Assembly: GCF_004368785.1 (NCBI RefSeq)
Contig: NZ_SODM01000002.1
Span: 1 to 64,000 of the forward strand
Direction of reading: 5' to 3'
Origin: Flavobacterium sp. 270
GTDB lineage: Bacteria; Bacteroidota; Bacteroidia; Flavobacteriales; Flavobacteriaceae
Length of the DNA: 64,000 nucleotides
The position numbers and the translations under genes were made by a program. The notes under the pieces are model-generated. The model ran no database searches and had not been told where the DNA came from. It saw only the letters and a list, made by a program, of their open reading frames with translations. Shown piece by piece: positions 19,630 through 28,436 of this stretch; the stretch's first letter is position 1, and the number at the start of each line of letters is the position of its first letter.

Positions 19630-22515
19630 TTATTTCAATTTTTTCTTGATTGCAACTTCATGATATGCTTCAATAACATCTCTTTCTTCGATGTCATTGT
19701 ATCCTTTTATTTGGATACCACAGTCGTAACCTTTACTCACTTCTTTAACATCGTCTTTGAAACGTTTCAAGGCCACAAGCTCACCTGTGTGCACCACTAC
19801 TCCATCTCTAATAACTCTAATTTTAGAAGATCTTAAAATCTTACCATCAGTTACCATACATCCTGCAATAGAACCAACTTTAGAAATTTTGAAGATCTCA
19901 CGAATTTCAGCAGTTCCAAGAATTTCTTCTTTCATTTCAGGAGCTAACATTCCTTCCATTGCATCTTTTAAGTCGTCAATAGCCGCATAGATAATAGAAT
20001 AATAACGGATATCGATTTCTTCTTTATCAGCAAGCTGTCTCGCATTTCCTGCAGGACGAACATTAAATCCGATAATAATTGCATCAGAAGCAGAAGCCAA
20101 CATAACGTCAGTTTCAGTAATTGCTCCAACACCTTTATGTATGATATTGATCTGAATTTCTTCTGTAGATAGTTTAGAGAACGAATCTGATAATGCTTCA
20201 ACAGATCCATCCACGTCTCCTTTAAGAATTACGTTCAATTCTTTAAACTGACCTAGAGCAATACGACGACCAATTTCGTCTAATGTAATATGTCTTTGTG
20301 TACGTACTGATTGTTCTCGCATTAATTGAGAACGTTTAGATGCAATTTGTTTTGCTTCTTTTTCGTCTTCAAAAACGTTGAATTTATCACCAGCTGTTGC
20401 CGCACCATCTAAACCTAAAACTGATACTGGAGTTGAAGGACCTGCTTCTAAAACAATATGCCCTCTCTCATCATGCATCGCTTTAACTTTTCCGTGGTGT
20501 TTACCAGCTAACATATAATCTCCAACTTTTAATGTTCCGTGTTGAACTAATATAGTTGAAACATATCCTTTTCCTTTATCCAAAAATGCTTCTACTACAG
20601 TTCCCTGCGCTGCTTTATTTGGATTAGATTTTAAATCAAGTATTTCCGCTTCTAATAAAACTTTTTCAAGTAATTCTTTCACACCTGTTCCAACTTTTGC
20701 AGAAATATCATGTGATTGAATTTTCCCTCCCCAGTCTTCAACAAGTAAATTCATACTCGCCAAACGCTCTTTGATTTTCTCAACATTCGCATTTGGTTTA
20801 TCAATTTTATTGATTGCAAATATAATTGGCACTCCCGCAGCTTGTGCGTGAGAAATCGCCTCTTTTGTTTGTGGCATGATATCATCATCCGCTGCTACTA
20901 CAATGATTGCGATATCGGTAACTTGAGCTCCACGTGCACGCATCGCGGTAAACGCCTCGTGACCTGGTGTATCTAAAAATGCAATTTTTTGACCATTATC
21001 TAAAGTTACTCCGTAAGCCCCAATGTGCTGCGTAATACCCCCAGATTCACCAGCGATAACATTTTCTTTACGAATATAATCCAGTAAAGATGTTTTACCG
21101 TGATCGACGTGACCCATTACAGTAACAATTGGCGCACGAGCCACTAAATCTTCTTCTTTATCTTCAACTACCTCGATAGCTTCTTCAATATCTACTGTGA
21201 TAAACTCAACTTCATAACCAAACTCGTCAGCTACAATAGTTAATGTTTCAGCATCTAGACGTTGGTTCATGGTTACCATGATTCCAAGCGACATACAAGT
21301 TCCAATTACTTTAGTAATCGGCACATCCATCATGATTGCAATTTCACCTACAGTAACGAATTCTGTAACTTTAATAGTTTTACTTCCTTCGTCAAGTGCT
21401 CTTTGCTCATCATCAGATTTCTGACGGTGTGTTTCTCTTTTATCTCTTCTATATTTAGCCGCTTTAGATTTTCCTCCTTTACCTTGAAGTTTTTCAAGAG
21501 TTTCTCTAATTTGGTTTTTTACTTCTTCTTCAGTAGGCTCTACTTTTGCTACGATTGCAGGACGATTTCCTTTTACAAAACCTGGTCTTGCACTTCTGTT
21601 AGCATTAAAACCTCCACCACCAGTATTTGGCGTAATTTTATTTGGATTTGGAGTTCCCGGCGCATTACCTGTTGCAGGTCTTGGCGCACCCGGCGTACCT
21701 GGTTTAGGAGCGATTCTTTTACGCTTATTTTTGTTAGCGTTATTATTATTTCCAGCTCCTGGAGCTCCCGGTTTATTTGGAGTTATCTTCGGATCTTCTT
21801 TCTTTTTCTTAGGCTTATTGAATTGAGACAAGTCAATTACCTGACCAGTAAGAGTCGTTCCTGATAATTTTTGATATTGAGTAGTAATAGCTTCTTCTGC
21901 AGTAGAAGGATCAGTTGAAACAACTGGTTCCGGAGCTGTTTTTGAAGTCTCAGCTTTTACTTCTTTTTTCTCTGTAATAATAGGTTTTTCTACCTTTTTC
22001 TCTTCAGAAACTACAGGAGCAACCACAGGCTCAGGCTGTACAATTTCTTTCTGAACAGGTTTTTCTGTTTGAACAGGAGGAGTAACAACCACTTTTGGTT
22101 CTTCAACTTTTACCGGCTCTTCAGTCGGAGCAACCGCAGCAGGTTTCTTTGGATTTAAATCAATTTTACCTACTTGAACAGGTCCTGTTACAACAGCTCT
22201 CGCTTTTATAATTTCCTGTTGCTTTTGACGTTCCTCGTCTTGTCTGCGTTTGTCTTCAATTTCTTTCTCACGCTCTACACGTAACGCTTCTTTTTCTTTT
22301 CTTTTCTCTTCTCCAACCTCTTTAGAAGCTTCCTTATTCCCCTTATCGCCCGCAAATTGGCTTTGTAGGATATTAAATTCGCTATCAGAAATTTTCGCAT
22401 TTGGATTTGCATCAATAGCAATTCCCTTATCTTTTAGATAATCAACAGCTCTTTCTAACGAAATATTTAATTCCCTTAAAACCTTGTTTATTCTTATTAC
22501 TCTCTCTTCAGACAT
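19630..22515 (-). CDS. infB: Translation initiation factor IF-2
   Basis: IF-2 is the GTPase that brings initiator tRNA to the 30S subunit and promotes subunit joining. The 961-residue protein has an IF2_N helical domain at the start ([20 protein letters not shown]) and a long Lys/Glu/Pro-rich, low-complexity linker to about residue 330. The G domain follows with [20 protein letters not shown] and NKID, then the beta-barrel and C2 domains. Last gene of rimP-nusA-infB. Confidence 0.97.
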   Translation of the reverse strand: MSEERVIRINKVLRELNISLERAVDYLKDKGIAIDANPNAKISDSEFNILQSQFAGDKGNKEASKEVGEEKRKEKEALRVEREKEIEDKRRQDEERQKQQEIIKARAVVTGPVQVGKIDLNPKKPAAVAPTEEPVKVEEPKVVVTPPVQTEKPVQKEIVQPEPVVAPVVSEEKKVEKPIITEKKEVKAETSKTAPEPVVSTDPSTAEEAITTQYQKLSGTTLTGQVIDLSQFNKPKKKKEDPKITPNKPGAPGAGNNNNANKNKRKRIAPKPGTPGAPRPATGNAPGTPNPNKITPNTGGGGFNANRSARPGFVKGNRPAIVAKVEPTEEEVKNQIRETLEKLQGKGGKSKAAKYRRDKRETHRQKSDDEQRALDEGSKTIKVTEFVTVGEIAIMMDVPITKVIGTCMSLGIMVTMNQRLDAETLTIVADEFGYEVEFITVDIEEAIEVVEDKEEDLVARAPIVTVMGHVDHGKTSLLDYIRKENVIAGESGGITQHIGAYGVTLDNGQKIAFLDTPGHEAFTAMRARGAQVTDIAIIVVAADDDIMPQTKEAISHAQAAGVPIIFAINKIDKPNANVEKIKERLASMNLLVEDWGGKIQSHDISAKVGTGVKELLEKVLLEAEILDLKSNPNKAAQGTVVEAFLDKGKGYVSTILVQHGTLKVGDYMLAGKHHGKVKAMHDERGHIVLEAGPSTPVSVLGLDGAATAGDKFNVFEDEKEAKQIASKRSQLMREQSVRTQRHITLDEIGRRIALGQFKELNVILKGDVDGSVEALSDSFSKLSTEEIQINIIHKGVGAITETDVMLASASDAIIIGFNVRPAGNARQLADKEEIDIRYYSIIYAAIDDLKDAMEGMLAPEMKEEILGTAEIREIFKISKVGSIAGCMVTDGKILRSSKIRVIRDGVVVHTGELVALKRFKDDVKEVSKGYDCGIQIKGYNDIEERDVIEAYHEVAIKKKLK

Positions 22516-22574
22516 ATAACCTTTTTATTATTACCTTTTTCGTTGTGTTGTTAGAGCCAATACTCAGCTATCGC

Positions 22575-23828
22575 CTAGCTATCAAACTCTTCTTTTAGTA
22601 TTTTCATAACGTCTAGAATTGTTTCCTCTTCTAAATCTGTTCTTCTTACTAAATCTTCTACTTCTTGTTTTAAGATACTTTTTGCTGTATCTAAACCTAT
22701 TTTAGCAAATTCTTCTATTACCCATTCTTCAATTTCGTCAGAAAACTCTGTTAATTCAACATCATCTTCGTCTGCAACTGTACCGGCAACGTCTCCTTCA
22801 CGAATTACATCTAATTCATAACCTGTAAGCTGACCTGCCAATTTAATATTATGGCCACCTCTACCAATTGCCTTAGAAACTTCTTCTAATTTCAAGAAAA
22901 CTTCCGCTCTTTTATTTTCTTCATCAATTTTGATAGAAGAAACTTTTGCAGGGCTTAGTGCTCTTGTAATAAACAACTGAATATTGTTTGTATAGTTGAT
23001 TACATCGATATTTTCATTTCCTAACTCACGAACAATTCCATGAATACGAGATCCTTTCATACCTACGCAAGCTCCAACCGGGTCAATTCTATCATCATAA
23101 GAATCTACCGCTACTTTTGCTTTTTCACCAGGAATACGAACTACGTTTTTAACTGTAATTAAACCGTCGAATACTTCTGGAATTTCTTGTTCAAATAATT
23201 TTTCTAAAAACTTCTCAGAAGTTCTAGACATGATAATTTGAGGCTTATTCCCTTTTAATTCAACGCTTTCAATAATTCCACGTACATTATCTCCTTTACG
23301 GAAAAAGTCAGATGGAATTTGTTTTTCTTTTGGAAGCACAATTTCATTTCCTTCATCATCAACCAAAATTACTACTCTTGGGCGCACGTGGTGTACCTCT
23401 GCAGTATAAATATCTCCAATAATATCTTTAAATTGCTTGTAAAGATTTGTATTATCGTGTTCGTGAATTTTAGATATTAAGTTTTGACGCAATGCCAAAA
23501 TAGCTCTTCTTCCTAAATCAATCAGTTTAACTTCTTCAGAAACTTCTTCACCAATTTCAAAATCCGCTTCAATCATTCTTGCTTCTGTCAAAGTAATTTC
23601 TTCATTTTCAAAATCAAGATCTTCGTCAGCAACAATAACTCTTCTTCTCCATATTTCCATATCTCCTTTATCAGGATTTATAATAATATCGAAGTTATCA
23701 TCAGAACCGTATTTTTTCTTTAATGCATTTCTAAACACGTCTTCTAAAATTGCCATAAGCGTTACACGATCAATAAGTTTATTATCTTTAAACTCTGAGA
23801 ATGAATCGATTAATGCTAAATTTTCCAT
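22575..23828 (-). CDS. nusA: Transcription termination/antitermination factor NusA
   Basis: NusA binds RNA polymerase and nascent RNA, strengthening pausing and intrinsic termination. The 417-residue protein has the N-terminal polymerase-binding domain (about 1-130), an S1 domain (about 133-200) and KH domains with GMKGSRI and GRGGHNIKLA. Length indicates that the C-terminal acidic repeats of enterobacterial NusA are absent. It starts 13 bp after rimP. A hairpin plus T tract in the operon leader could make NusA a sensor of its own level (inference). Confidence 0.96.
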   Translation of the reverse strand: MENLALIDSFSEFKDNKLIDRVTLMAILEDVFRNALKKKYGSDDNFDIIINPDKGDMEIWRRRVIVADEDLDFENEEITLTEARMIEADFEIGEEVSEEVKLIDLGRRAILALRQNLISKIHEHDNTNLYKQFKDIIGDIYTAEVHHVRPRVVILVDDEGNEIVLPKEKQIPSDFFRKGDNVRGIIESVELKGNKPQIIMSRTSEKFLEKLFEQEIPEVFDGLITVKNVVRIPGEKAKVAVDSYDDRIDPVGACVGMKGSRIHGIVRELGNENIDVINYTNNIQLFITRALSPAKVSSIKIDEENKRAEVFLKLEEVSKAIGRGGHNIKLAGQLTGYELDVIREGDVAGTVADEDDVELTEFSDEIEEWVIEEFAKIGLDTAKSILKQEVEDLVRRTDLEEETILDVMKILKEEFDS

Positions 23829-23841
23829 GCGAATTCTTTAA

Positions 23842-24306
23842 TTAAAATGTTACTGTAACAATTGCCTCTTTAATTTCTGTATAAGGTATTTGTTGCTCTT
23901 TTTGAACTGTTTCTTTTCCTTTTCCTACTTTTTTCGGTTCTCTCGCTTCCCAAGACAAAATTATAAAAACATCATTAGCTTCCACTAATTCTGCTTCAAT
24001 TTTTTCAGTATTTGTGGTAACAATCAACGTTCTACCTACATTTTTCTTGTATTGTCTTGTTAATTTTAAAGGAGAACCTACTCCAACTGATGCTACTTCC
24101 AGCGAAAAATCCTGCTCTTCACGATCCAGATTATTCTCAATTGCACGACTAATATCGATACAATCCTGCAGCGCCACTCCATTATCACCGTCTAAACCTA
24201 CACTAATTTTGAAAGCATCCGAAACAGCCAGGTCAATCAAAAAGATTGATGGCTTTTCTAAAAGAGCCTCCGTAATTAATCTGTTTACTTTTTCTTTAAA
24301 TGTCAT
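23842..24306 (-). CDS. rimP: Ribosome maturation factor RimP
   Basis: RimP assists maturation of the 30S subunit. The chosen ATG at 24306 gives 154 residues beginning [11 protein letters not shown], the normal family length. An in-frame ATG at 24342 would read through a leader hairpin and is unlikely. Visible family features are [32 protein letters not shown] and a C-terminal beta-rich domain. It heads the rimP-nusA-infB order conserved across bacteria. Confidence 0.93.
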   Translation of the reverse strand: MTFKEKVNRLITEALLEKPSIFLIDLAVSDAFKISVGLDGDNGVALQDCIDISRAIENNLDREEQDFSLEVASVGVGSPLKLTRQYKKNVGRTLIVTTNTEKIEAELVEANDVFIILSWEAREPKKVGKGKETVQKEQQIPYTEIKEAIVTVTF

Positions 24307-24313
24307 AATTTTA

Positions 24314-24340
24314 TAAAAAGAGGGGACAATTAGTCCCCTC
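24314..24340 (-). promoter_or_regulatory. Terminator-like hairpin (possible attenuator) in the rimP-nusA-infB leader
   Basis: On the minus strand GAGGGGAC-TAATT-GTCCCCTC is immediately followed by TTTTTAT and then the rimP start codon 14 nt after the stem. The GC-rich 8-bp stem plus T run has the layout of an intrinsic terminator placed inside the mRNA leader. Confidence 0.6.
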
Positions 24341-24368
24341 ATTATTTAGATTTTAATAAATAACAGTG

Positions 24369-24397
24369 CAAATATAGTGTTTTTTTTATAAATCAAA
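24369..24397 (-). promoter_or_regulatory. Promoter of rimP-nusA-infB
   Basis: On the minus strand TTTG, 17 bp, TATATTTG matches the Bacteroidota consensus exactly at the -7 box. Transcription would start near 24365 and pass through the leader hairpin at 24320-24340. Confidence 0.65.
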
Positions 24398-24482
24398 ATA
24401 AATAGATTGCTCTAAAATATTTCTTATCTTTATAGTAGCATTAAATGTAACGGAATATTCATACTATTTAACCCAAAAAATT

Positions 24483-25307
24483 ATGAAACGAATTTTAGTA
24501 CCTACCGACTTCTCAGAACACGCAGAAGATGCTTTAAAAGTTGCTTCACAAATTGCTAAAAAAAATGATTCTGAAATTGTCATTTTACATATGCTCGAAT
24601 TACCACACCAAACAACTGATGCCATTATGGGCGGTGTAAGCATTCCTGAAACGCTCTTTTTTATGAAAAAAGCCAACGAAATGCTGGACGAAGTATCCGC
24701 AAGACCTTATTTGGACGGAATTCCTGTGACTGAAATTGTAAAACTAGACAAGCCTACCCACGGAATTTCACAAGTTAGCAAAGAGTATGATATTGATTTG
24801 ATAATAATGGGGTCTCATGGTTCTTCTGGTATTGAAGAATTATTAATAGGATCGAATACCGAAAAAGTAGTACGAAATTCTGAAATTCCGGTTTTAGTCA
24901 TCAAGAAAGATATTTCTAATTTTAATGCCGCTAATATTGTTTTTGCTTCTGATTTTTCTTCGGAAACAAAAAAACCATTTGAAAAATTCTTGAATTTCAC
25001 CAAATTCTTTGATTCAAAAATACATTTGGTTACAATCTGTACACCAAACAGCTTTAAACCTACTCATGCAATTCAAAAAGCAATGGGTGAATTTATTTCT
25101 GAATTTAACCTGACAAATTATTCTACCAACATTTACAATGACACTAATATTGAAAAAGGAATTATTAATTTCTCCAATAGCGTCAATGCCGATATCATCG
25201 GAATGTGTACGCACGGAAGAACCGGTTTTGCACACTTTTTTAACGGAAGTATTAGCGAAGGCTTGGTAAATCATGCGGTAAGACCTGTAATAACTTTTAA
25301 AGTTTAA
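24483..25307 (+). CDS. Tandem-domain universal stress protein (UspA family)
   Basis: The 274-residue protein contains two Usp domains. The first (about 1-145) starts KRILVPTDFSEHAEDAL and ends with MGSHGSSGIEELLIGSNTEKV, the G-2x-G-9x-GS/N type ATP-binding loop. The second (about 150-274) has IVFASDFSSE and MCTHGRTGFAHFFNGSISE. Such proteins usually bind nucleotides and accumulate in stress or starvation; the specific role is unknown. Divergent from rimP, own terminator downstream. Confidence 0.9.
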   Translation: MKRILVPTDFSEHAEDALKVASQIAKKNDSEIVILHMLELPHQTTDAIMGGVSIPETLFFMKKANEMLDEVSARPYLDGIPVTEIVKLDKPTHGISQVSKEYDIDLIIMGSHGSSGIEELLIGSNTEKVVRNSEIPVLVIKKDISNFNAANIVFASDFSSETKKPFEKFLNFTKFFDSKIHLVTICTPNSFKPTHAIQKAMGEFISEFNLTNYSTNIYNDTNIEKGIINFSNSVNADIIGMCTHGRTGFAHFFNGSISEGLVNHAVRPVITFKV

Positions 25308-25350
25308 ATCAAAATATATGTAAGCAACATTACTTTTAGTTAATTACACC

Positions 25351-25379
25351 AAAAGCTTCTCGATCGGGAAGCTTTTTTT
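25351..25379 (+). terminator. Terminator after the universal stress gene
   Basis: AAAAGCTTC pairs with GAAGCTTTT around a short loop and is followed by a T tract. Confidence 0.75.
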
Positions 25380-25391
25380 ATGCAAAAAAAA

Positions 25392-25435
25392 TGAGCTTTA
25401 TAACAAAGTTAACTTGAGCTTTCCAGCAAAGTTAA
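25392..25435 (+). promoter_or_regulatory. Tandem operator-like direct repeats upstream of the aldehyde dehydrogenase
   Basis: TGAGCTTT-N4-CAAAGTTAA occurs at 25392-25412 and again at 25415-25435, 17 conserved positions out of 21 and 23 bp apart. This is close to two helical turns, the usual arrangement for AraC-family activators. The second copy abuts the expected -33 region of a weak promoter (GAACTTTG at 25452-25459). The AraC-type gene at 26974 is the obvious candidate regulator. Confidence 0.55.
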
Positions 25436-25489
25436 AACAAGCATTTGTGAGGAACTTTGTCAAATATAAAAATCATAAATAAAAACAAC

Positions 25490-26905
25490 ATGAAAACAAT
25501 TGACAAGATTTATATCAATGGTGAATTTGTAACACCAAAAGGAACTGAATATTTTGACCTTATAAGCCCAACAACTAATGAAAAATTAGGACAAGTTCTT
25601 TTAGGAAATAAAGAAGACACTATTGACGCGATCGAAGCAGCAAAAACAGCTTTTAAAACATTTTCCCTAACAACTAAAGCAGAACGTATTCAATATTTAC
25701 AAAACTTGCAGGCTTCGATTAAAAAGAGAAAACAAGAATTCATAGATGTAATGATTGAAGAATATGGAGGCACTTTTCAATTTGCGACAGTTAGCTTTGA
25801 TTATATTTTGAAAAGTTTTGACTCGGCAATAAACTTATTAGGCACTTATTCTTTCAACAAAACAATGGGACAATCTGAAGTTCAGATGGCACCAATTGGA
25901 GTTGTCGGAATTATCATCCCCTGGAACTCAAGTAACGGTTTTATATGCGGAAAATTAGCAACTGCGATTGCTGCCGGATGTACAACTGTAATAAAACCAA
26001 GCGAAATGAGTGCACAGCAAACACAATTAATTCTGGAATGTTTTCACGAAGCTGGCTTACCAAAAGGAGTTTTTAACATTGTTAATGGTTTAGGCGAAAT
26101 TGTGGGTGCAGAAATTAGCCGTAATCCAGATATTTCTAAAATTTCATTTACAGGCTCAACTGTTGTAGGTAAAATGATTGCCAAAGAAGCAGTAGACAAT
26201 TTAAAACGCGTAACATTGGAGCTTGGCGGAAAATCTCCAAACATAATTTTAGACGATGCCGATTTATCAAAAGCAATTCCGATGGCAGTTGCCGCGGCTT
26301 TTATGAACAGCGGACAAGCCTGTGTTGCCGGAACGCGTTTATTAGTTCAGGAAAATAAATTAGACGAAGTAAAAACATTAATTTCAAACATTGCCTCAAA
26401 AACAATTGTAGGCGATCCGAAAAACGAAAACACGGCTGTAGGACCAATGGTAAGCAACAAACAATTTGAACGCGTTCAGAACTATATTCAAATTGGAATT
26501 AATGAAGGTGCTGAAATTTTAGTTGGTGGATTAGGAAAACCAACAGGTTTAGAAAACGGGAACTTTGTAAAACCTACCGTTTTTGTAAATGTAAACAACC
26601 AAATGCGAATTGCAAGAGAGGAAATTTTTGGTCCGGTTTTATCTATTATTACTTATAAAACAGAAGAAGAAGCTATTGAAATCGCCAACGACACCACTTA
26701 CGGACTACAAGCTTATGTGAGCTCTGCGGACGAAGAAAGAGCATATAGAGTTGCATCACAAATAAATGCCGGACGCGTTCAGGTAAACACAATCGGACAT
26801 GATCCAATGGCACCATTTGGCGGATTTAAACAATCTGGAATAGGCAGAGAGTTTGGAACAATTGGACTTGAAGCTTATCTTGAACCAAGAGCTTTAATTA
26901 GATAA
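25490..26905 (+). CDS. Aldehyde dehydrogenase, NAD(P)-dependent
   Basis: The enzyme oxidises an aldehyde to its carboxylate. The 471-residue protein has the proton-acceptor Glu in VTLELGGKSPNI, the catalytic Cys in NSGQACVAGTRL, the cofactor-binding PWNSS...KPSE and SFTGSTVVGK segments and the EEIFGPVLS motif. The ATG at 25490 (MKTIDKIYINGEF) is chosen over an upstream in-frame TTG at 25457, which overlaps the promoter area. The substrate is not predictable. Probably controlled by the AraC-type gene that follows on the same strand. Confidence 0.93.
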   Translation: MKTIDKIYINGEFVTPKGTEYFDLISPTTNEKLGQVLLGNKEDTIDAIEAAKTAFKTFSLTTKAERIQYLQNLQASIKKRKQEFIDVMIEEYGGTFQFATVSFDYILKSFDSAINLLGTYSFNKTMGQSEVQMAPIGVVGIIIPWNSSNGFICGKLATAIAAGCTTVIKPSEMSAQQTQLILECFHEAGLPKGVFNIVNGLGEIVGAEISRNPDISKISFTGSTVVGKMIAKEAVDNLKRVTLELGGKSPNIILDDADLSKAIPMAVAAAFMNSGQACVAGTRLLVQENKLDEVKTLISNIASKTIVGDPKNENTAVGPMVSNKQFERVQNYIQIGINEGAEILVGGLGKPTGLENGNFVKPTVFVNVNNQMRIAREEIFGPVLSIITYKTEEEAIEIANDTTYGLQAYVSSADEERAYRVASQINAGRVQVNTIGHDPMAPFGGFKQSGIGREFGTIGLEAYLEPRALIR

Positions 26906-26919
26906 TTAAAAAATCTTTA

Positions 26920-26959
26920 GATACAGAAAGTTTTCTACTCGAACTTTCTGTATCTTTTT
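26920..26959 (+). terminator. Terminator after the aldehyde dehydrogenase
   Basis: A perfect 13-bp stem (GATACAGAAAGTT with AACTTTCTGTATC, 9-nt loop) is followed by TTTTT. Confidence 0.85.
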
Positions 26960-26973
26960 AGTAATTTTACATT

Positions 26974-27777
26974 ATGTCATCAATCAAAACAAGTACAAAA
27001 CCCAAAATATTATATTCCTGCTATTTTGCGCGAAGTCGCGAAGGAGAACATTTTATTCCCGAACACGTGTTTAGTTTTCAAATAGCCGGAGAAATGATCG
27101 CTTCAGACAGCAAAAAGACGTATCATTCTAAGGCTGGTGATTTTCGTATCAGCAAAAGAAATCATTTAGCCAAGTTTGTAAAAATCCCGCCAGAGGGAGG
27201 CGAATTCAAAGTCATATCTTTGTTTTTAGATCAGGAAATTTTACGTGAGATATATCAGGAATACCAATTTAAAACCGAAAAAAAACCTCAGGACGATGCC
27301 ATAATTCCGCTAAATCCACATCCATTATACCAATCTTTTATGACTTCGCTTTTATCTTATCTAGAAGTCGAACAGGAAAACAATGAAGTTTTGTTTAATT
27401 TAAAAATTAAAGAAGCCATTCATCTTTTACTAAAAATAAACCCTGAACTTAAAGATATCCTATTTGATTTTAATGAGCCTGGCAAAATAGACCTGGAAGC
27501 TTTTATGAACAAGAATTTTCATTTTAATGTTCATTTAAATCGTTTCGCGTATCTTACCGGAAGAAGTTTAGCAACCTTTAAGAGAGATTTTCAAAAAGTA
27601 TTTCAGGAAACTCCCGGACATTGGTTATTAAACAAAAGACTTCAAGAAGCCTATTATTTAATTAAAGAAAAAGGAAAAGCTCCATCTGAAGTATATTTAA
27701 ATGTTGGTTTTGAAGATTTGTCTCATTTCTCCTTTTCATTCAAAAAGAAATTTGGCGTTGTTCCTTCTTCCCTATAA
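26974..27777 (+). CDS. AraC-family transcriptional regulator
   Basis: The 267-residue protein has an N-terminal sensing domain (about 1-160) with a cupin-like pattern, and a C-terminal pair of helix-turn-helix motifs (about 180-267). The latter carries the family signature GFEDLSHFSFSFKKKFGVVPS and FKRDFQKVFQETPGHWL. It directly follows the aldehyde dehydrogenase and probably activates it through the tandem sites at 25392-25435. The effector is unknown. Confidence 0.9.
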   Translation: MSSIKTSTKPKILYSCYFARSREGEHFIPEHVFSFQIAGEMIASDSKKTYHSKAGDFRISKRNHLAKFVKIPPEGGEFKVISLFLDQEILREIYQEYQFKTEKKPQDDAIIPLNPHPLYQSFMTSLLSYLEVEQENNEVLFNLKIKEAIHLLLKINPELKDILFDFNEPGKIDLEAFMNKNFHFNVHLNRFAYLTGRSLATFKRDFQKVFQETPGHWLLNKRLQEAYYLIKEKGKAPSEVYLNVGFEDLSHFSFSFKKKFGVVPSSL

Positions 27778-27813
27778 TGAAAAAGTAAATTCCAATTTCA
27801 CACCTGCTTTAAA

Positions 27814-27877
27814 AAGAAATTCCAAATTCCAACTCTAAAAACTTAATCAGTTTAAAAGTTGGAATTTGGAATTTCTT
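27814..27877. repeat. Palindromic GGAATTTGGAATTT-family intergenic repeat
   Basis: Two perfect 21-bp inverted arms (27814-27834, 27857-27877) contain two ATTCC units each. The same motif recurs in other gaps of this window. No T tract follows on the plus strand, so its use as a terminator for the AraC gene is uncertain. Confidence 0.75.
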
Positions 27878-27907
27878 ATTTGGAATTTTCCAGAAAATTT
27901 ATTGCAT

Positions 27908-27937
27908 AAAAAAAGCCTCTCATTTCTGAGAGGCTTT
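27908..27937 (-). terminator. Terminator of tRNA-Gln copy 2
   Basis: On the minus strand GCCTCTCA-GAAA-TGAGAGGC is followed by seven T, directly after the tRNA 3' end. It is identical to the terminator at 28087-28116. Confidence 0.9.
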
Positions 27938-27940
27938 ATG

Positions 27941-28011
27941 TTGGTCTACAAGGACTCGAACCTTGAAAGACTGCACCAAAAACAGTTGTGTTACCATTAC
28001 ACCATAGACCA
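27941..28011 (-). tRNA. tRNA-Gln (anticodon TTG), copy 2
   Basis: The cloverleaf folds fully: acceptor TGGTCTA/TAGACCA, D-stem GTGT/ACAC, anticodon stem ACTGT/GCAGT with loop TTTTGGT (anticodon TTG), and T-stem CAAGG/CCTTG with TTCGAGT. The discriminator is A, and CCA is not encoded. Confidence 0.97.
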
Positions 28012-28031
28012 GCAGTGCTGTTAAGCGGGTG

Positions 28032-28062
28032 CAAAATTAGAACTTTATTTAAGTTATGCAAA
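28032..28062 (-). promoter_or_regulatory. Promoter of tRNA-Gln copy 2
   Basis: Minus strand TTTG, 19 bp, TAATTTTG, an exact consensus match placed about 20 bp before the tRNA. Confidence 0.75.
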
Positions 28063-28086
28063 TTTTAAACGAAACTTTTTTCAAAT

Positions 28087-28116
28087 AAAAAAAGCCTCTC
28101 ATTTCTGAGAGGCTTT
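28087..28116 (-). terminator. Terminator of tRNA-Gln copy 1
   Basis: Same stem-loop and T tract as at 27908-27937, directly downstream of the second tRNA-Gln. Confidence 0.9.
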
Positions 28117-28119
28117 ATG

Positions 28120-28190
28120 TTGGTCTACAAGGACTCGAACCTTGAAAGACTGCACCAAAAACAGTTGTGTTACCATTACACCATAGACCA
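28120..28190 (-). tRNA. tRNA-Gln (anticodon TTG), copy 1
   Basis: Sequence identical over 71 nt to the copy at 27941-28011, with the same cloverleaf. The two copies are 179 bp apart and each has its own promoter and terminator. Confidence 0.97.
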
Positions 28191-28210
28191 GCAATGCTGT
28201 TAAGCGAGTG

Positions 28211-28241
28211 CAAATTTAAGGCTTTATTTAGTTTGTGCAAA
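28211..28241 (-). promoter_or_regulatory. Promoter of tRNA-Gln copy 1
   Basis: Minus strand TTTG, 19 bp, TAAATTTG. Spacing is the same as in the other copy, although the spacer sequence has diverged. Confidence 0.75.
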
Positions 28242-28436
28242 CTTTTTGACCAAAAAAAATCATTTATTTTATTTTTTTTAACTTCAAAAATCTTACTGCC
28301 AACCGAAGCACCTCATAAACAACGCATTACTTTTTAAAGATAGTTTTGTAGAATTTTATGTTAATGCTCTTTTCTTTCCATAAAAAAACATTTTCTTTGT
28401 AGGATAGAAAAACATACAAAATTATAACACCTAAAT

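Noticed and set aside
21262..21864. 200-codon plus-strand ORF opposite infB
   Set aside because: It is a shadow of the biased Lys/Pro/Glu-rich IF-2 linker; its translation is Ser/Phe/Arg-rich with no domain or leader.
24307..24342. Upstream ATG adding 12 residues to RimP
   Set aside because: These codons are the leader hairpin itself; the ATG at 24306 gives the normal RimP length.
27900..28250. CRISPR-like direct repeats
   Set aside because: The repeated blocks are two tRNA-Gln units with promoters and terminators, not repeat-spacer units.
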